A stretch of DNA of 64,000 nucleotides from NCBI GenBank assembly GCA_938023035.1, contig CALIDI010000002.1, positions 62,001 to 126,000 of the forward strand, given 5' to 3'. The notes beneath the pieces are model-generated. The model was not told the DNA's origin and searched no databases. It was given only the letters and a program-made list of their open reading frames with translations. The translations under genes and the position numbers were made by a program. The stretch comes from an uncultured Leptolyngbyaceae cyanobacterium. GTDB taxonomy: Bacteria; Cyanobacteriota; Cyanobacteriia; Leptolyngbyales; Leptolyngbyaceae. Position 1 is the stretch's first letter, and each line of letters begins with the position of its first letter. Below are positions 44,475-53,733 of this stretch, piece by piece.

Positions 44475-45729
44475 ATATGATATCAATAGCCTCTATGCGC
44501 ATCTCCTACACCTTAGAAAACAACAACGCCCTGACTGCGTCTTAGGGCTTTTGCGGCAGTTGCTTAGTGATTTTGATGCAGCTAGCTGTTCTGACCTAGG
44601 CGCGCTTGGTCGAGTCGTTAGCTCAGAGTGGGCCGAGCGTGAATTTCCCTTCTTTCTGAATCGCTGCTGTTACATTTTGATCAACTACTGGTGGTTGCAT
44701 CCAGAGTCTCGCTGGGCCACAACGGAACTGGTGAATTTGTTGCAGACACCTCCTTCGGCTTCTGCCGATGGGCTATTGACGCGGAAGTTGCGGTTGCTTG
44801 TGCAGCAGTTTACCCAGACGGAGCAGTTTCGAGGATTGGAGGAGCGGGCTAAGGCGATCAATAGCCCCGAAATACTTGCCTCTGAAACCGATCCCCTTAG
44901 CACTTTGGTGCATCGCTACCCCTACCTGTATCCCTATCGCTTACTTGATTGGGATAGTACGGAATTAGGCCAGGATGCGATCGCCCGGTTGCAGCAAGAA
45001 AAAGAAGGACAGTTTGAGCGCCAGTTGCAACAATACGCGATTACCAACTTGCCTCAATCTAGCCAGAATAACGGCAAGGCCGAGGCTGTCGCCACTAACC
45101 CCACCCTGCTGGCAGATATAGAACTAAATGCCGCCCTACAAGCTTTTGCAGGGGTGTGTGAAGGGTTAGAAGGCTATCGACAGTCGGCTCAGCGGTTCTT
45201 AGACCTGACTCCCAAAGCCACAACCTATAAAGCACTGAAGCAGTTGATTCATCAATATCTGTGCGACTCGATTCGTCAGTCCTGCAACCCTCGTTATGGG
45301 GAGCACAGCTTTAATAAGTGGGTGCAAGAACAACTGAACAATACATTGCCCCAACGGGATCATGAGCCCCCAACGATTGATCTTCTCGTGCAAACCTGCG
45401 ATCGCCTGATTGGCGCCTTGGTGGCTAACCCCAACCGGCAGCGCAACCACTACGTCTTTGTTGACCTCAATACCAATCTGGGAGCAACATTTACCATTGG
45501 CCTGATTCTTAAGCTGGTGTTACTGTGCGCCCTAGCAAAGCCAAAGATTGAGCAAACCATTCAATCTCGCCTAGCAGTGCGAGTTGCAGTGCTGGTCAAA
45601 CACTATGAAAACCAAATTCGGAGTGATATCAAGTGGCTAGTGGAATGTCTGGAAAATTGGCTCCTAGCCCGCACCATCCACTTTGGGGAGAACGGCCCCC
45701 ATCGATGGGCTAGCCTGTTTCAAAAGTAA
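44446..45729 (+). CDS. Conserved-looking hypothetical protein (427 aa)
   Basis: From ATG 44446 the protein has 427 residues, mostly alpha-helical and soluble, rich in Leu, Gln and Arg. One hydrophobic stretch (TFTIGLILKLVLLCAL) near residue 350 may be a buried helix. Other recognisable segments are CCYILINYWWLHP near 75 and HRYPYLYPYRLLDWD near 165. I do not recognise the family; its regular, well-packed sequence implies a real cyanobacterial gene. An upstream in-frame start at 44362 adds 28 basic, Cys-containing residues that look untranslated. No neighbour indicates a function. Confidence 0.65.
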   Translation: MSAYSYRDFEYDINSLYAHLLHLRKQQRPDCVLGLLRQLLSDFDAASCSDLGALGRVVSSEWAEREFPFFLNRCCYILINYWWLHPESRWATTELVNLLQTPPSASADGLLTRKLRLLVQQFTQTEQFRGLEERAKAINSPEILASETDPLSTLVHRYPYLYPYRLLDWDSTELGQDAIARLQQEKEGQFERQLQQYAITNLPQSSQNNGKAEAVATNPTLLADIELNAALQAFAGVCEGLEGYRQSAQRFLDLTPKATTYKALKQLIHQYLCDSIRQSCNPRYGEHSFNKWVQEQLNNTLPQRDHEPPTIDLLVQTCDRLIGALVANPNRQRNHYVFVDLNTNLGATFTIGLILKLVLLCALAKPKIEQTIQSRLAVRVAVLVKHYENQIRSDIKWLVECLENWLLARTIHFGENGPHRWASLFQK

Positions 45730-45876
45730 GGTGCGCTTCTTTGGCAAGGGCTGGTCATACAGGGCTTTGCCTAGCCGATGGGCGGTTGCTGCAACAGCCT
45801 AAGAAACCCACTCTAGAATGCCGCGGGTGCCCATGACTAGCCCCATAATGGAGAAGGTACTTTACAGTTCTTCATC

Positions 45877-47388
45877 ATGGCACGGGACTTACGCGGCTTT
45901 CTCAAGCAACTCGAACAACGGGGCAAACTGCGCCGCATTACGGCCCCAGTTGACCCCAATTTAGAAATTGCCGAAATTGCGAACCGGGTGCTGCAATCGG
46001 GTGGCCCGGCCCTGTTGTTTGAGCAGGTAAAAGGCTCTCCCTATCCCGTTGCGATTAATGTCATGGGCACAGTGGAGCGGGTTTGTTGGGCGATGAACCG
46101 AGAACACCCCGCCGATTTAGAAGATTTGGGTGAGAAATTGGCCTTGTTGTATCAACCCCGCCCTCCTAAAAAACTGGGGCAGGCGGTGGAGTTAGGCAAG
46201 GCTCTGTTTGACGTGATTAGAGCCAAACCCCTGCGGGATTTATTACCGCCCTGTCAGCAAGTTGTGCTGAAAGATGACCAGGTAGATTTAACCCAGCTTC
46301 CTTTGCTGCGGGTTTACCCTGGCGATGCCGAGCGGGTGTTAACCCTGGGTTTGATGATTACCAAAGATCCTGAATCCAAAATTGTGAATGTTGGGGTCTA
46401 TCGCTTGCAGTTACAGTCTCGCAATACGATGACCGTGCAGTGGCTTTCTGTGCGGGGGGCAACGCGTCACCTGCGCAAGGCGGCTGAAATGGGAAAGCCA
46501 TTAGAAGTGGCCGTAGCCGTAGGCGTAGACCCCCTAGTGATTATGGCGGCAGCAACCCCGCTGCCAGTGGATTTATCCGAATGGTTATTTGCTGGGATCT
46601 ATGGGGGAGCGGGTATTCATCTGGCGAAATGCAAGACGGTGGATCTGGAAGTGCCGGCTGATGCGGAGATTGTTTTGGAAGGAACGATTACCCCAGGAGA
46701 GACGGGAGTGGATGGCCCAGCGGGCGACCACATGGGTTACTACGGTGGAGTCAATGAAGCCGCTCCTTTAATCCGATTCCATTGCCTTACCCATCGCCAC
46801 CATCCTATTTACTTGACGACTTTTAGTGGTCGCCCCCCCAAAGAAGATGCCATGATGGCGATCGCCCTGAATCGGGTATATACACCCATCCTGCGGCAAC
46901 AAGTGCCCGAAATCAAAGATTTCTTTTTACCGATGGAGGGGCTTTCTTATAAAGTGGCTGTGATTGCGATTGAGAAAACCTATCCAGGACAAGCGCGGCG
47001 GGCAGCCCTGGCCTTTTGGAGCGCCTTACCCCAATTCAACTACACCAAGTTTGTGGTGGTGGTCGATCAGGAAATAAATATCCGCGATCCCCGACAGGTT
47101 GTGTGGGCGATCACCTCTAAGGTAGACCCAGCGAGAGATGTGTTTATTCTGCCCGATAATCCCTTTGACCGTCTGGATTTTGCCACCGAAAAACCTGGTT
47201 TGGGCAGTCGTATGGGCATTGATGCAACGACCAAGATTTACCCCGAGAGCGATCGCCCCTGGAGCGAAACTCTCGCGTCTGACCCCGACACCGCCAAAAT
47301 TGTCGATCAACGCTGGGCCGAATATGGTTTGGCTGACTTGCAATTGACCGAGGTCGATCCGAATCTGTTTGGCTACGATCTACGTTAA
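45877..47388 (+). CDS. ubiD: UbiD family prenylated-FMN decarboxylase
   Basis: The 503-residue protein is a UbiD-type decarboxylase. It opens MARDLRGFLKQLEQRGKLRRI, has VGVYRLQLQSRNTMTVQW (with the conserved Arg that contacts the cofactor phosphate) and the key EGTITPGETGVDGPAGDHMGYY segment, whose two Glu and metal ligands shape the active site. In cyanobacteria this enzyme removes the carboxyl group from 4-hydroxy-3-prenylbenzoate during plastoquinone synthesis. It needs prenylated FMN made by UbiX, encoded at 14609 in this window. The short N-terminal extension and C-terminus match the bacterial UbiD. It is transcribed alone, 148 bases after the unknown gene. Confidence 0.93.
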   Translation: MARDLRGFLKQLEQRGKLRRITAPVDPNLEIAEIANRVLQSGGPALLFEQVKGSPYPVAINVMGTVERVCWAMNREHPADLEDLGEKLALLYQPRPPKKLGQAVELGKALFDVIRAKPLRDLLPPCQQVVLKDDQVDLTQLPLLRVYPGDAERVLTLGLMITKDPESKIVNVGVYRLQLQSRNTMTVQWLSVRGATRHLRKAAEMGKPLEVAVAVGVDPLVIMAAATPLPVDLSEWLFAGIYGGAGIHLAKCKTVDLEVPADAEIVLEGTITPGETGVDGPAGDHMGYYGGVNEAAPLIRFHCLTHRHHPIYLTTFSGRPPKEDAMMAIALNRVYTPILRQQVPEIKDFFLPMEGLSYKVAVIAIEKTYPGQARRAALAFWSALPQFNYTKFVVVVDQEINIRDPRQVVWAITSKVDPARDVFILPDNPFDRLDFATEKPGLGSRMGIDATTKIYPESDRPWSETLASDPDTAKIVDQRWAEYGLADLQLTEVDPNLFGYDLR

Positions 47389-47754
47389 CCCGGAGCCAAT
47401 AGTCCAGACACTTTTGCGCCGCACTGACCTGGTTCCCCTTGCTTGCAGGCTCGTCAGAGTGATGCCCCGGCTGCGCAAACCCTGCGGTCTCCTCCCAAAC
47501 TTGGAAAGGGAAGCCAGATGCAAAGGCCTTCTCTCTCCTCAGTATTGTGAGTATGTAAAGCAAGCGATGATCTGCGATCGGGGCTGTCTATCGCAGCTTA
47601 CCCATGCCCTCCTGTTTACTTTCCCGCCAAGGACTTGAGACCCCACTCAAGCTTGAGGCATGAGGCATTCACTGTGCCAAGGTGGCCCTGAGCAACTAGC
47701 TCAAAGCGATAGAATGGAATCCTTAAGCGTTGCTTTCCTTGCTGTTCTGCACTT
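47389..47754. other. Spacer ubiD-mnmG with type B repeat
   Basis: The spacer holds a type B repeat (47396-47535). TAGAAT near 47710 may be a -10 box for mnmG, but I cannot pair it with a -35 box. Confidence 0.4.
47396..47535 (+). repeat. Intergenic repeat, type B, copy 1
   Basis: Aligns with 52500-52690. Shared blocks are AGTC-GGACA-TTTTGCGCC, CTTGCAGGCTCGTCAGAGTGATGCCCC and CGGTCTCCTCCCAA, then GCCAGAT-CAAA. The left arm also resembles the left arm of type A. Confidence 0.65.
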
Positions 47755-49695
47755 ATGAGTCGTTTCCCAGAATTCCTTGACGCCTTTGATGTGGTTGTGG
47801 TTGGAGCTGGCCATGCAGGTTGCGAGGCGGCCCTAGCAACTGCCCGGCTGGGTTGTCGGACGCTGTTGTTGACCCTTAATCTCGACAAAATTGCCTGGCA
47901 ACCCTGTAATCCTGCCGTTGGCGGGCCAGCGAAATCGCAGTTGGTGCATGAGGTGGATGCCCTAGGGGGCGAGATTGGCAAAATGGCCGATCGCACCTAT
48001 CTGCAAAAGCGCATTCTTAACTCATCGCGAGGGCCAGCCGTCTGGGCCTTGCGGGCGCAAACAGATAAGCGCGAATACGCTGCCGTCATGAAGGGGATTG
48101 TGGAAAATCAACCGAACCTCACCCTACGGGAGGGGATGGTGACCGATCTGGTGCTGGGCAAAAACCAGGAAGTGCTGGGGGTACAAACCTACTTTGATGT
48201 GGCCTTTGCCTGTAAAGCCGTGATTCTGACGACGGGCACCTTTTTGGGGGGGCGCATTTGGGTTGGCAATAAATCGATGGAAGCAGGGCGCGCTGGGGAA
48301 TTTGCCGCCGTGGGGTTGACCGATACGCTGAACCGGCTGGGGTTTGAAACGGGACGGCTGAAAACTGGTACGCCCGCCCGGGTTGATCGGCGATCAATTA
48401 ACTTTGATGTGCTTGAACCTCAGCCTAGTGATCCGGATGTGCGCTGGTTTAGCTTTGACCCGACGGTTTGGGTTGAGCGAGCACCCATGCATTGCTACCT
48501 CACCCGTACAACGGCTGAGACCCACCGCATTATTCGGGAGAATCTCCACCTTTCCCCGGTCTACGGGGGTTGGGTCGATGCGAAGGGGCCACGCTATTGC
48601 CCCAGTATTGAAGATAAAATTGTTCGCTTTGCCGACAAGGAGAGTCACCAGATTTTTCTAGAACCAGAAGGGCGAGATATTCCAGAAATCTATGTGCAGG
48701 GTTTTTCGACTGGGTTGCCAGAGGTGATTCAGTTGCAAATGTTGCGATCACTGCCAGGTCTAGAACATTGCGCTATGCTGCGTCCTGCCTATGCGGTGGA
48801 GTATGATTACCTGCCCGCCACCCAGTGCTACCCAACGCTGATGACTAAAAAAATCGACGGGTTATTTTGCGCTGGTCAGATTAATGGTACAACAGGCTAC
48901 GAAGAAGCAGCAGCCCAAGGCATTGTCGCAGGTATTAATGCGGCTCGGTTGGTTCAAGGGCAAGAACTGATCACCTTTCCTCGCGAAAGTAGCTACATCG
49001 GGACGCTGATTGATGATCTCTGCACGAAGGAACTGCGAGAGCCTTATCGGGTGCTGACTTCCCGCTCAGAGTATCGCCTGCTGTTGCGCTCAGACAATGC
49101 TGACCAGCGTCTTACCCCCTTGGGGCGAGCCGTGGGTCTCATTGACGATCACCGCTGGCAACGATTTCAGCAAAAGCAAGCCAATATTGCGGCTGAGAAA
49201 GAACGGCTGCACACTACCCGGGTTAAGGAGCATGATGATCTGGGTCGGGCGATCGCCGCCTATACTCAGCAGCCGATTAAAGGTTCTACAACCCTCGCTG
49301 ATCTGCTACGAAAATCAGGCTTTCATTACCAGGATTTAGAGCCGTTTGGTTTGGGGAATGCGGCCTTAGATCGGGCAGAAAAGGAAGGGGTCGAAATCGA
49401 TATTAAGTATGCCGGCTACATTCAACGCCAGCAAAACCAGATCGACGAGGTAGCCCGCCAGGCGAATCGCAAACTACCCCCCGACTTGGATTATCACGCC
49501 ATTTCTACCCTCTCCAAAGAGGCGCGCGAAAAACTGGCTAAGGTGCGTCCCCTCACGATTGGGCAAGCCACCCGAATTGGCGGCGTCAACCCAGCAGACA
49601 TTAATGCGTTGCTGGTCTATCTAGAACTCCAGACACGGCAAACTGCCACCATCGATCAAATAACAGAGATAACAGCCTCTCGGCTGCCCATCTAA
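47755..49695 (+). CDS. mnmG: tRNA uridine-34 carboxymethylaminomethyl synthesis enzyme MnmG
   Basis: The 646-residue protein is MnmG (GidA). The FAD motif [16 protein letters not shown] begins near residue 13, followed by [47 protein letters not shown] and [10 protein letters not shown]. Further on come [11 protein letters not shown] and [17 protein letters not shown]. The C-terminal helical region (ASRLPI end) binds MnmE. With MnmE it installs the carboxymethylaminomethyl group at the wobble uridine of several tRNAs, using FAD and methylene-tetrahydrofolate. No mnmE gene lies nearby. Length is normal. Confidence 0.97.
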   Translation: MSRFPEFLDAFDVVVVGAGHAGCEAALATARLGCRTLLLTLNLDKIAWQPCNPAVGGPAKSQLVHEVDALGGEIGKMADRTYLQKRILNSSRGPAVWALRAQTDKREYAAVMKGIVENQPNLTLREGMVTDLVLGKNQEVLGVQTYFDVAFACKAVILTTGTFLGGRIWVGNKSMEAGRAGEFAAVGLTDTLNRLGFETGRLKTGTPARVDRRSINFDVLEPQPSDPDVRWFSFDPTVWVERAPMHCYLTRTTAETHRIIRENLHLSPVYGGWVDAKGPRYCPSIEDKIVRFADKESHQIFLEPEGRDIPEIYVQGFSTGLPEVIQLQMLRSLPGLEHCAMLRPAYAVEYDYLPATQCYPTLMTKKIDGLFCAGQINGTTGYEEAAAQGIVAGINAARLVQGQELITFPRESSYIGTLIDDLCTKELREPYRVLTSRSEYRLLLRSDNADQRLTPLGRAVGLIDDHRWQRFQQKQANIAAEKERLHTTRVKEHDDLGRAIAAYTQQPIKGSTTLADLLRKSGFHYQDLEPFGLGNAALDRAEKEGVEIDIKYAGYIQRQQNQIDEVARQANRKLPPDLDYHAISTLSKEAREKLAKVRPLTIGQATRIGGVNPADINALLVYLELQTRQTATIDQITEITASRLPI

Positions 49696-50057
49696 GCCCC
49701 TCTGAACAAAGCAGCTTGCACCTATGCAGCACCCCAGGGTAAAAGCACTGCTGCAACAGAAGCCCTGGCCACCCCTAGAAAATGGGAACCCCTGATGCAG
49801 TCACTCTTACAGCAAGGCAGAAATTTCTGGACTCGTCTAAGCCATCCTTACATCCTAGCCCCTGCTCCTAGGGTAGGAGAGGGGTATAGCCTTAACGGGT
49901 ATTCAACCAAGGGGGGAGGGTCGCTAGGCTAATGCCTTTGTCTACTAGTGACCCGTCAAGCCTAAAAAATCAAGCCTAAAAATTAGGAGGATGATTCTCA
50001 AAAGCGAGTCAAGTGCTTTCAGAAATACCTATCCTCAAATTAAGGCTGGAGGCTGTC
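49696..50057. other. Spacer with inverted type A repeat
   Basis: The 362-base gap between convergent genes carries a full type A repeat in reverse orientation (49811-49932). I see nothing else. Confidence 0.5.
49811..49932 (-). repeat. Intergenic repeat, type A, copy 4 (inverted)
   Basis: The reverse complement reads TTGAATACCCGTTAAGGCTATACCCC, then GCAGGGGCTAGGATG, then GACGAGTCCAGAAATTTCTGCCTTGCTG, collinear with copies 1 and 2. Confidence 0.72.
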
Positions 50058-51701
50058 CTAGAGGCGATGCCCTAAAACCTCAAAAACTTGACGTTGCTCG
50101 AAGAGGGCGACCAGTTCTGGGTTGAGTTTGTTGTGAGCGGCTTCCTGTTTCAAGATGGTCAGGGCCGTATCGATAGGCAACCCTTTCTTGTAGGGGCGAT
50201 CGCCCGCCGTGAGGGCATCATAGATATCAGCAACGGTCATAATTTGTGACTGGATGGGAATATCCGATGCTTTCAAGCCCTGGGGATAGCCCGACCCATC
50301 TAGTTTTTCATGGTGCCCATAGGCAATCATGGGCAGGTTCTTTAATTGCTTAGTCCAGGGAATGCGCTTCAGAAATTCGTAAGTGTGGGTAACATGGGCT
50401 TGAATCGCATCCCGTTCGGCCTGGGTCAAATTGCCCCGGGGCACCATTAATTGCTCCAGCTCTTCGGCAGTAATCAACGGCTTAATCTGGCCATCGACAT
50501 CTCGATAACTCATCTGGGCAATTTCTCTCAGTTTTTCTAAGGGTTTCTCTGAGAAAATGTGAGGTTCATTGGCAGCAACGAGAACAGCCCAGTACTGGTC
50601 GAGTTGGGCGATCGCCTGTTCCAAGTCTTGATCAAGCTGGTGTAAGCGCTGACAATCGGGGCAATCGTTCGGCTTTGAGCCATTGTGAGCTAGCTGGTAA
50701 GCCGGGTGTTCAATCAAATAGCGAAACTTTTGCTGGGCGCATTCCATTTCTAGCGTGCGCTGTGCCAAGGCAAAGCGGTTACGCACGACCTCTAGCTGCA
50801 ATGGATAGAGCTTTTTCTGTTTTCCTAGAATGGCCTCCGGCACACCCACTTTGCCGAAGTCATGGAGTAAGGCAGCATAGCGAATTTCTTGAATCTGGCG
50901 GTCGTCAAAGTGAATCGCTGCTAGCACTCCTCGATCCACAGTGTTGACGGCTTCACTTAAACGCACTGTTAAAGCGGCAACGCGTTCCGAATGTCCAGAA
51001 GTGCAGGGATCTCGTGCTTCAATAATCTGTACGGATGCTTTGACAAACCCTTCAAAGAGTTGCTCAATGCTTTCCTGTAATTGATTGCGTTCGATTGAGA
51101 TGGCCGCCTGGCTAGCCAGCGATCGCAACACCCGCTCCTCCCAAAGGGAAAAGGGTTGCGTTACTTCACAAACATTTTCTACAGTAATCACCGTATCGGC
51201 AGACAGCTTCCGGTTGATCAACTGTAAAACCCCAATCGTTTCACCTTCCTGATTTTGCATCGGTAACACCAGCACTGAGCGGGTACGATAACCAATGCTC
51301 TGGTCAAAACCCTTATCGATTTGATAGGGCACCCCTTCTGGCAAGATGTAAGCATCGGCAATATTGAGACTTTCACCCGTAAGCGCTACATACCCGGCCA
51401 GGCTTCGATGTAATAGGGGCATGGCAAACTCTTGAAAGGAAGCAGCCGGGGTGGAAAAGTTTTGGGCGGCCTTAAACCACAGCACAGGTACATCGCCACT
51501 GCGATCAACCAGGTAAACGCTGCCCGCATCACTACAGGTGATTTCGCGGCTCTTCTGCAAGATCAGATCAAGTAATTCCCCTAACGAATGCGATCCGGAG
51601 AGCGCAGTGCCAATCGCCAATAGTTGCTCCACCAACTCGGCCCGCCAAATTGCTTGCTGTAAATCATCGAAGCCATTGGTCATACACTCTACGGGTGGCA
51701 T
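50058..51701 (-). CDS. GAF-HD-GYP protein with Cys-containing insertion
   Basis: From ATG 51701 the protein has 547 residues. A GAF domain lies at about 30-205 (SDAGSVYLVDRSG, SLAGYVALTGESLNI, RSVLVLPMQNQEGETIGVLQLIN), followed by a linker helix and an HD-GYP phosphodiesterase domain. The HD motif is HDFGKVG at about 280-286 and the GYP part is HHEKLDGSGYPQGL near 463. HD-GYP enzymes cleave cyclic di-GMP with a di- or tri-iron centre. Between the HD motif and the second His (HVTHTYEFL region) there is an extra segment of about 120 residues, at about 300-425, with CPDC. That insertion is absent from typical members and might bind metal or sense redox state. The start is uncertain: TTG 51713, ATG 51701 and ATG 51683 are possible. 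It stands alone on the minus strand. Confidence 0.9.
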   Translation of the reverse strand: MPPVECMTNGFDDLQQAIWRAELVEQLLAIGTALSGSHSLGELLDLILQKSREITCSDAGSVYLVDRSGDVPVLWFKAAQNFSTPAASFQEFAMPLLHRSLAGYVALTGESLNIADAYILPEGVPYQIDKGFDQSIGYRTRSVLVLPMQNQEGETIGVLQLINRKLSADTVITVENVCEVTQPFSLWEERVLRSLASQAAISIERNQLQESIEQLFEGFVKASVQIIEARDPCTSGHSERVAALTVRLSEAVNTVDRGVLAAIHFDDRQIQEIRYAALLHDFGKVGVPEAILGKQKKLYPLQLEVVRNRFALAQRTLEMECAQQKFRYLIEHPAYQLAHNGSKPNDCPDCQRLHQLDQDLEQAIAQLDQYWAVLVAANEPHIFSEKPLEKLREIAQMSYRDVDGQIKPLITAEELEQLMVPRGNLTQAERDAIQAHVTHTYEFLKRIPWTKQLKNLPMIAYGHHEKLDGSGYPQGLKASDIPIQSQIMTVADIYDALTAGDRPYKKGLPIDTALTILKQEAAHNKLNPELVALFEQRQVFEVLGHRL

Positions 51702-52013
51702 GTTAGCAATCAATTTATCGCCTTAACGCGGTTAAGTCAGGGAATATTTCGGCAAAACTGAGTATGCAGTCCCAATATCACTGTAACAATGATCACCCAC
51801 CTTCAGCACACAATCAATGTTATCCTTAACGGCTACTTCGCTATCGCCCCACGACAAAGTCCTCAGGAGAAATGGCTGATGACATTGATAACCATTGGCT
51901 CCCTTGTCCAAGACACTTCGGTTAGGGCGAGGGGTGCAACCTATCAGGGGTGGCACCTCCCCGCTCTGTTCAGATGAGTAACTTAGCTCAGCGGATGGTT
52001 ACAAAAAAGAGCA
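51702..52013. other. Spacer, nothing recognised
   Basis: About 310 bases lie between two minus-strand genes. Short frames on both strands are present but lack ribosome sites or family likeness. Confidence 0.35.
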
Positions 52014-52385
52014 TTAGAGTTGTGCTTTGAGGTTGCGCAGACGGTCAGAGTAACTCCGCATCACATCTAAGGCAAACATTGGGGTTTCTTGAATCGCAAA
52101 CAGAAAGTGATGCTCGGTCAGTGCGGCTAGCTTACAGTCTGTTTTGGCGATCGCCGTCGAGTAGCGCAGTTTATCTGCATGGAGCAAGGCCCCTTCACCA
52201 AAAACATCCCCAGCCTTTAAAGTTTCAATCATGTTGCCATCGACCTGCATTTCGACTTCCCCAGAAAGAATGCCAAACATGAGGTCACCCGTTTCTCCTT
52301 GTTGAAAGATCACCTCACCTGCCGCGAAGGTTTGCTGGTCAGACTGACTTTCTAGGATTTGGATGACTTGAGCTGGTTCTAGCAT
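52014..52385 (-). CDS. Stand-alone cyclic-nucleotide-binding domain protein
   Basis: The 123-residue protein is a single cNMP-binding (CRP-type) beta-roll domain without a DNA-binding helix-turn-helix. The strand pattern includes GEVIFQQGETGDLMFGILSGEVEMQVDG and the phosphate-binding cassette region GDVFGEGALLHADKLRYSTAIAKTD, with the conserved Arg in LRYST. A closing helix (MFALDVMRSYSDRLRNL) completes the domain. Ligand may be cAMP, cGMP or none. As a lone domain it would act by binding a partner protein. The neighbouring HD-GYP gene is in the same direction, 312 bases away, but not clearly co-transcribed. Confidence 0.85.
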   Translation of the reverse strand: MLEPAQVIQILESQSDQQTFAAGEVIFQQGETGDLMFGILSGEVEMQVDGNMIETLKAGDVFGEGALLHADKLRYSTAIAKTDCKLAALTEHHFLFAIQETPMFALDVMRSYSDRLRNLKAQL

Positions 52386-53052
52386 GGAATTTGCTTGCCC
52401 CTAAGGTGGAAAATAATTGCCGTTTCACCATACTGCTGATAGGTTAATCTATTGTTAATGAGACACTATTGGGAAAAATTCGTAAAACACCAGAGCACAC
52501 CGCCACCTTTCCCAAGAGTCTGGACAGTTTTGCGCCACGCCGCCTGCATCCCTCTTACTTGCATGTTCGTCAGGGCGATGCCCCTGCTGGTGCACCCTAT
52601 GGTCTCCTCCCAAGTGTGGGTGCAAGAGAGCCAGATTCAAAACCCCTTTTCCTCTTTAGGGAGGGACTTTGGGTGAGGGTTAAAGCGGTGGGCATGGCAA
52701 GCCTCTCTCCTCCCTTCGCTTTCCTCATTGCGGGTCAGGGCTAAAGCGGACAGCGCGGCATCGGTTTTCAGCATTTTCACAAAAACGGTTTGAAGTATGG
52801 CTTAAAGTGGGTCAAACTAAACCAACAGAAATTCACTCAGTCTATTAAGGTTAGCGGTTTTATTAGAGTTCTGATGTCTTCACTAAAGCTAAAAGGCGAT
52901 CAAAGGCTGCCGGCGGTGGGCTTGAGTTTAGCCATCCTATCCGCAAAAATGCTGAATCTTTTCAGCTCTGCGGAATTGGCGTCAAGCAAACTGTAGCTAG
53001 CTCTACCAAACAAACCGCCGCTTTTAAGTCAGTGTATGCAGGAGTCCCGGTA
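52386..53052. other. Spacer with type B repeat
   Basis: The 667-base gap holds a type B repeat (52500-52690). Frames at about 52469-52744 read through this repeat and are not genes. A 68-codon frame at 52790-52996 is basic and lacks a ribosome site. AGGAG at 53040-53044 belongs to the next gene. Confidence 0.5.
52500..52690 (+). repeat. Intergenic repeat, type B, copy 2
   Basis: Aligns with 47396-47535 from AGTCTGGACAGTTTTGCGCC to GGTCTCCTCCCAAG and GCCAGATTCAAA, then extends into a CTTTAGGGAGGGACTTTGGGTGAGGG tail that resembles the type C element. It may be a composite. Confidence 0.65.
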
Positions 53053-53733
53053 ATGGAAAATAATGCGATGTGTTCCGATAACTTGAAGGATTATAAGGCA
53101 GGGGTCGCCGCCGACTTTAGAGATGCTTTGTTGCAGGCAGAGGGCGTTAGCTGCCACTGGCAGGAGCACAAGGGGGTGATGGAGCCAACGATTGTTGTTG
53201 CAGCAGTCCCCGAGGCCCGTATTACCTACCCCTGGAATCCTGTTGAGTTAGAGGCAGAGGCATTTTTTGCAGAAGCCGAGACAGATTCAATCTTTGCTGG
53301 GTTGGCAGATGCTGAAATGACTGAGCGGGCTGATGCTTTCTTTGCCCAACTCAATCCAATCTGGGCTACTTCAAGTTTGCAGGTTAGCTTGTCTCAGAGA
53401 TTTGCGGCGCGGGTGCCGGTGGCTCTCATCCGGGCGATCGCGGAGCGGGCCAGCCAAGCCGCCGCCTCTTCCCTATCCCTGGCGGAGCAATTAGTCCAGT
53501 CTGCCCAGGATGTGTTACCGCTCTTGGCAGGCTGGACTTTAGAAGATTTGGGGGTGCAAGCGCGTCCTTATGCCTTTGCCATGCGGGATGGGAGTGCTCA
53601 AACTCCTGAAGCCCATGTCCGGATGACGGATTGGCAAGAACTCTCCGATGTTGAAAAGGCGAAGCTTAGTTTGGCCGTGGCCAGCTATGCCTTGGCGGAG
53701 TTAAAAGCCCTTGACCTTACCGAAAGCGAGTAG
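53053..53733 (+). CDS. Hypothetical protein (226 aa)
   Basis: ATG 53053 is chosen because AGGAG at 53040-53044 lies 8 bases upstream; an earlier in-frame start at 53032 adds seven residues. The protein is soluble, Ala/Glu-rich and mostly helical, acidic in the first half (ELEAEAFFAEAETDSIF) with a segment RFAARVPVALIRAIAERASQAAASSLSLAEQLVQSAQDVLPLL in pieces, and a Trp-rich LAGWTLEDLGVQARPYAFAMRDG. I do not recognise a family. Its 3' end overlaps the convergent FHA-PrsW gene by 17 bases. Confidence 0.65.
   Translation: MENNAMCSDNLKDYKAGVAADFRDALLQAEGVSCHWQEHKGVMEPTIVVAAVPEARITYPWNPVELEAEAFFAEAETDSIFAGLADAEMTERADAFFAQLNPIWATSSLQVSLSQRFAARVPVALIRAIAERASQAAASSLSLAEQLVQSAQDVLPLLAGWTLEDLGVQARPYAFAMRDGSAQTPEAHVRMTDWQELSDVEKAKLSLAVASYALAELKALDLTESE

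Noticed and set aside
52469-52996. Plus-strand frames in the 52.4-53.0 kb spacer
   Set aside because: The first reads through a type B repeat; the second is basic, without a ribosome site or family likeness.
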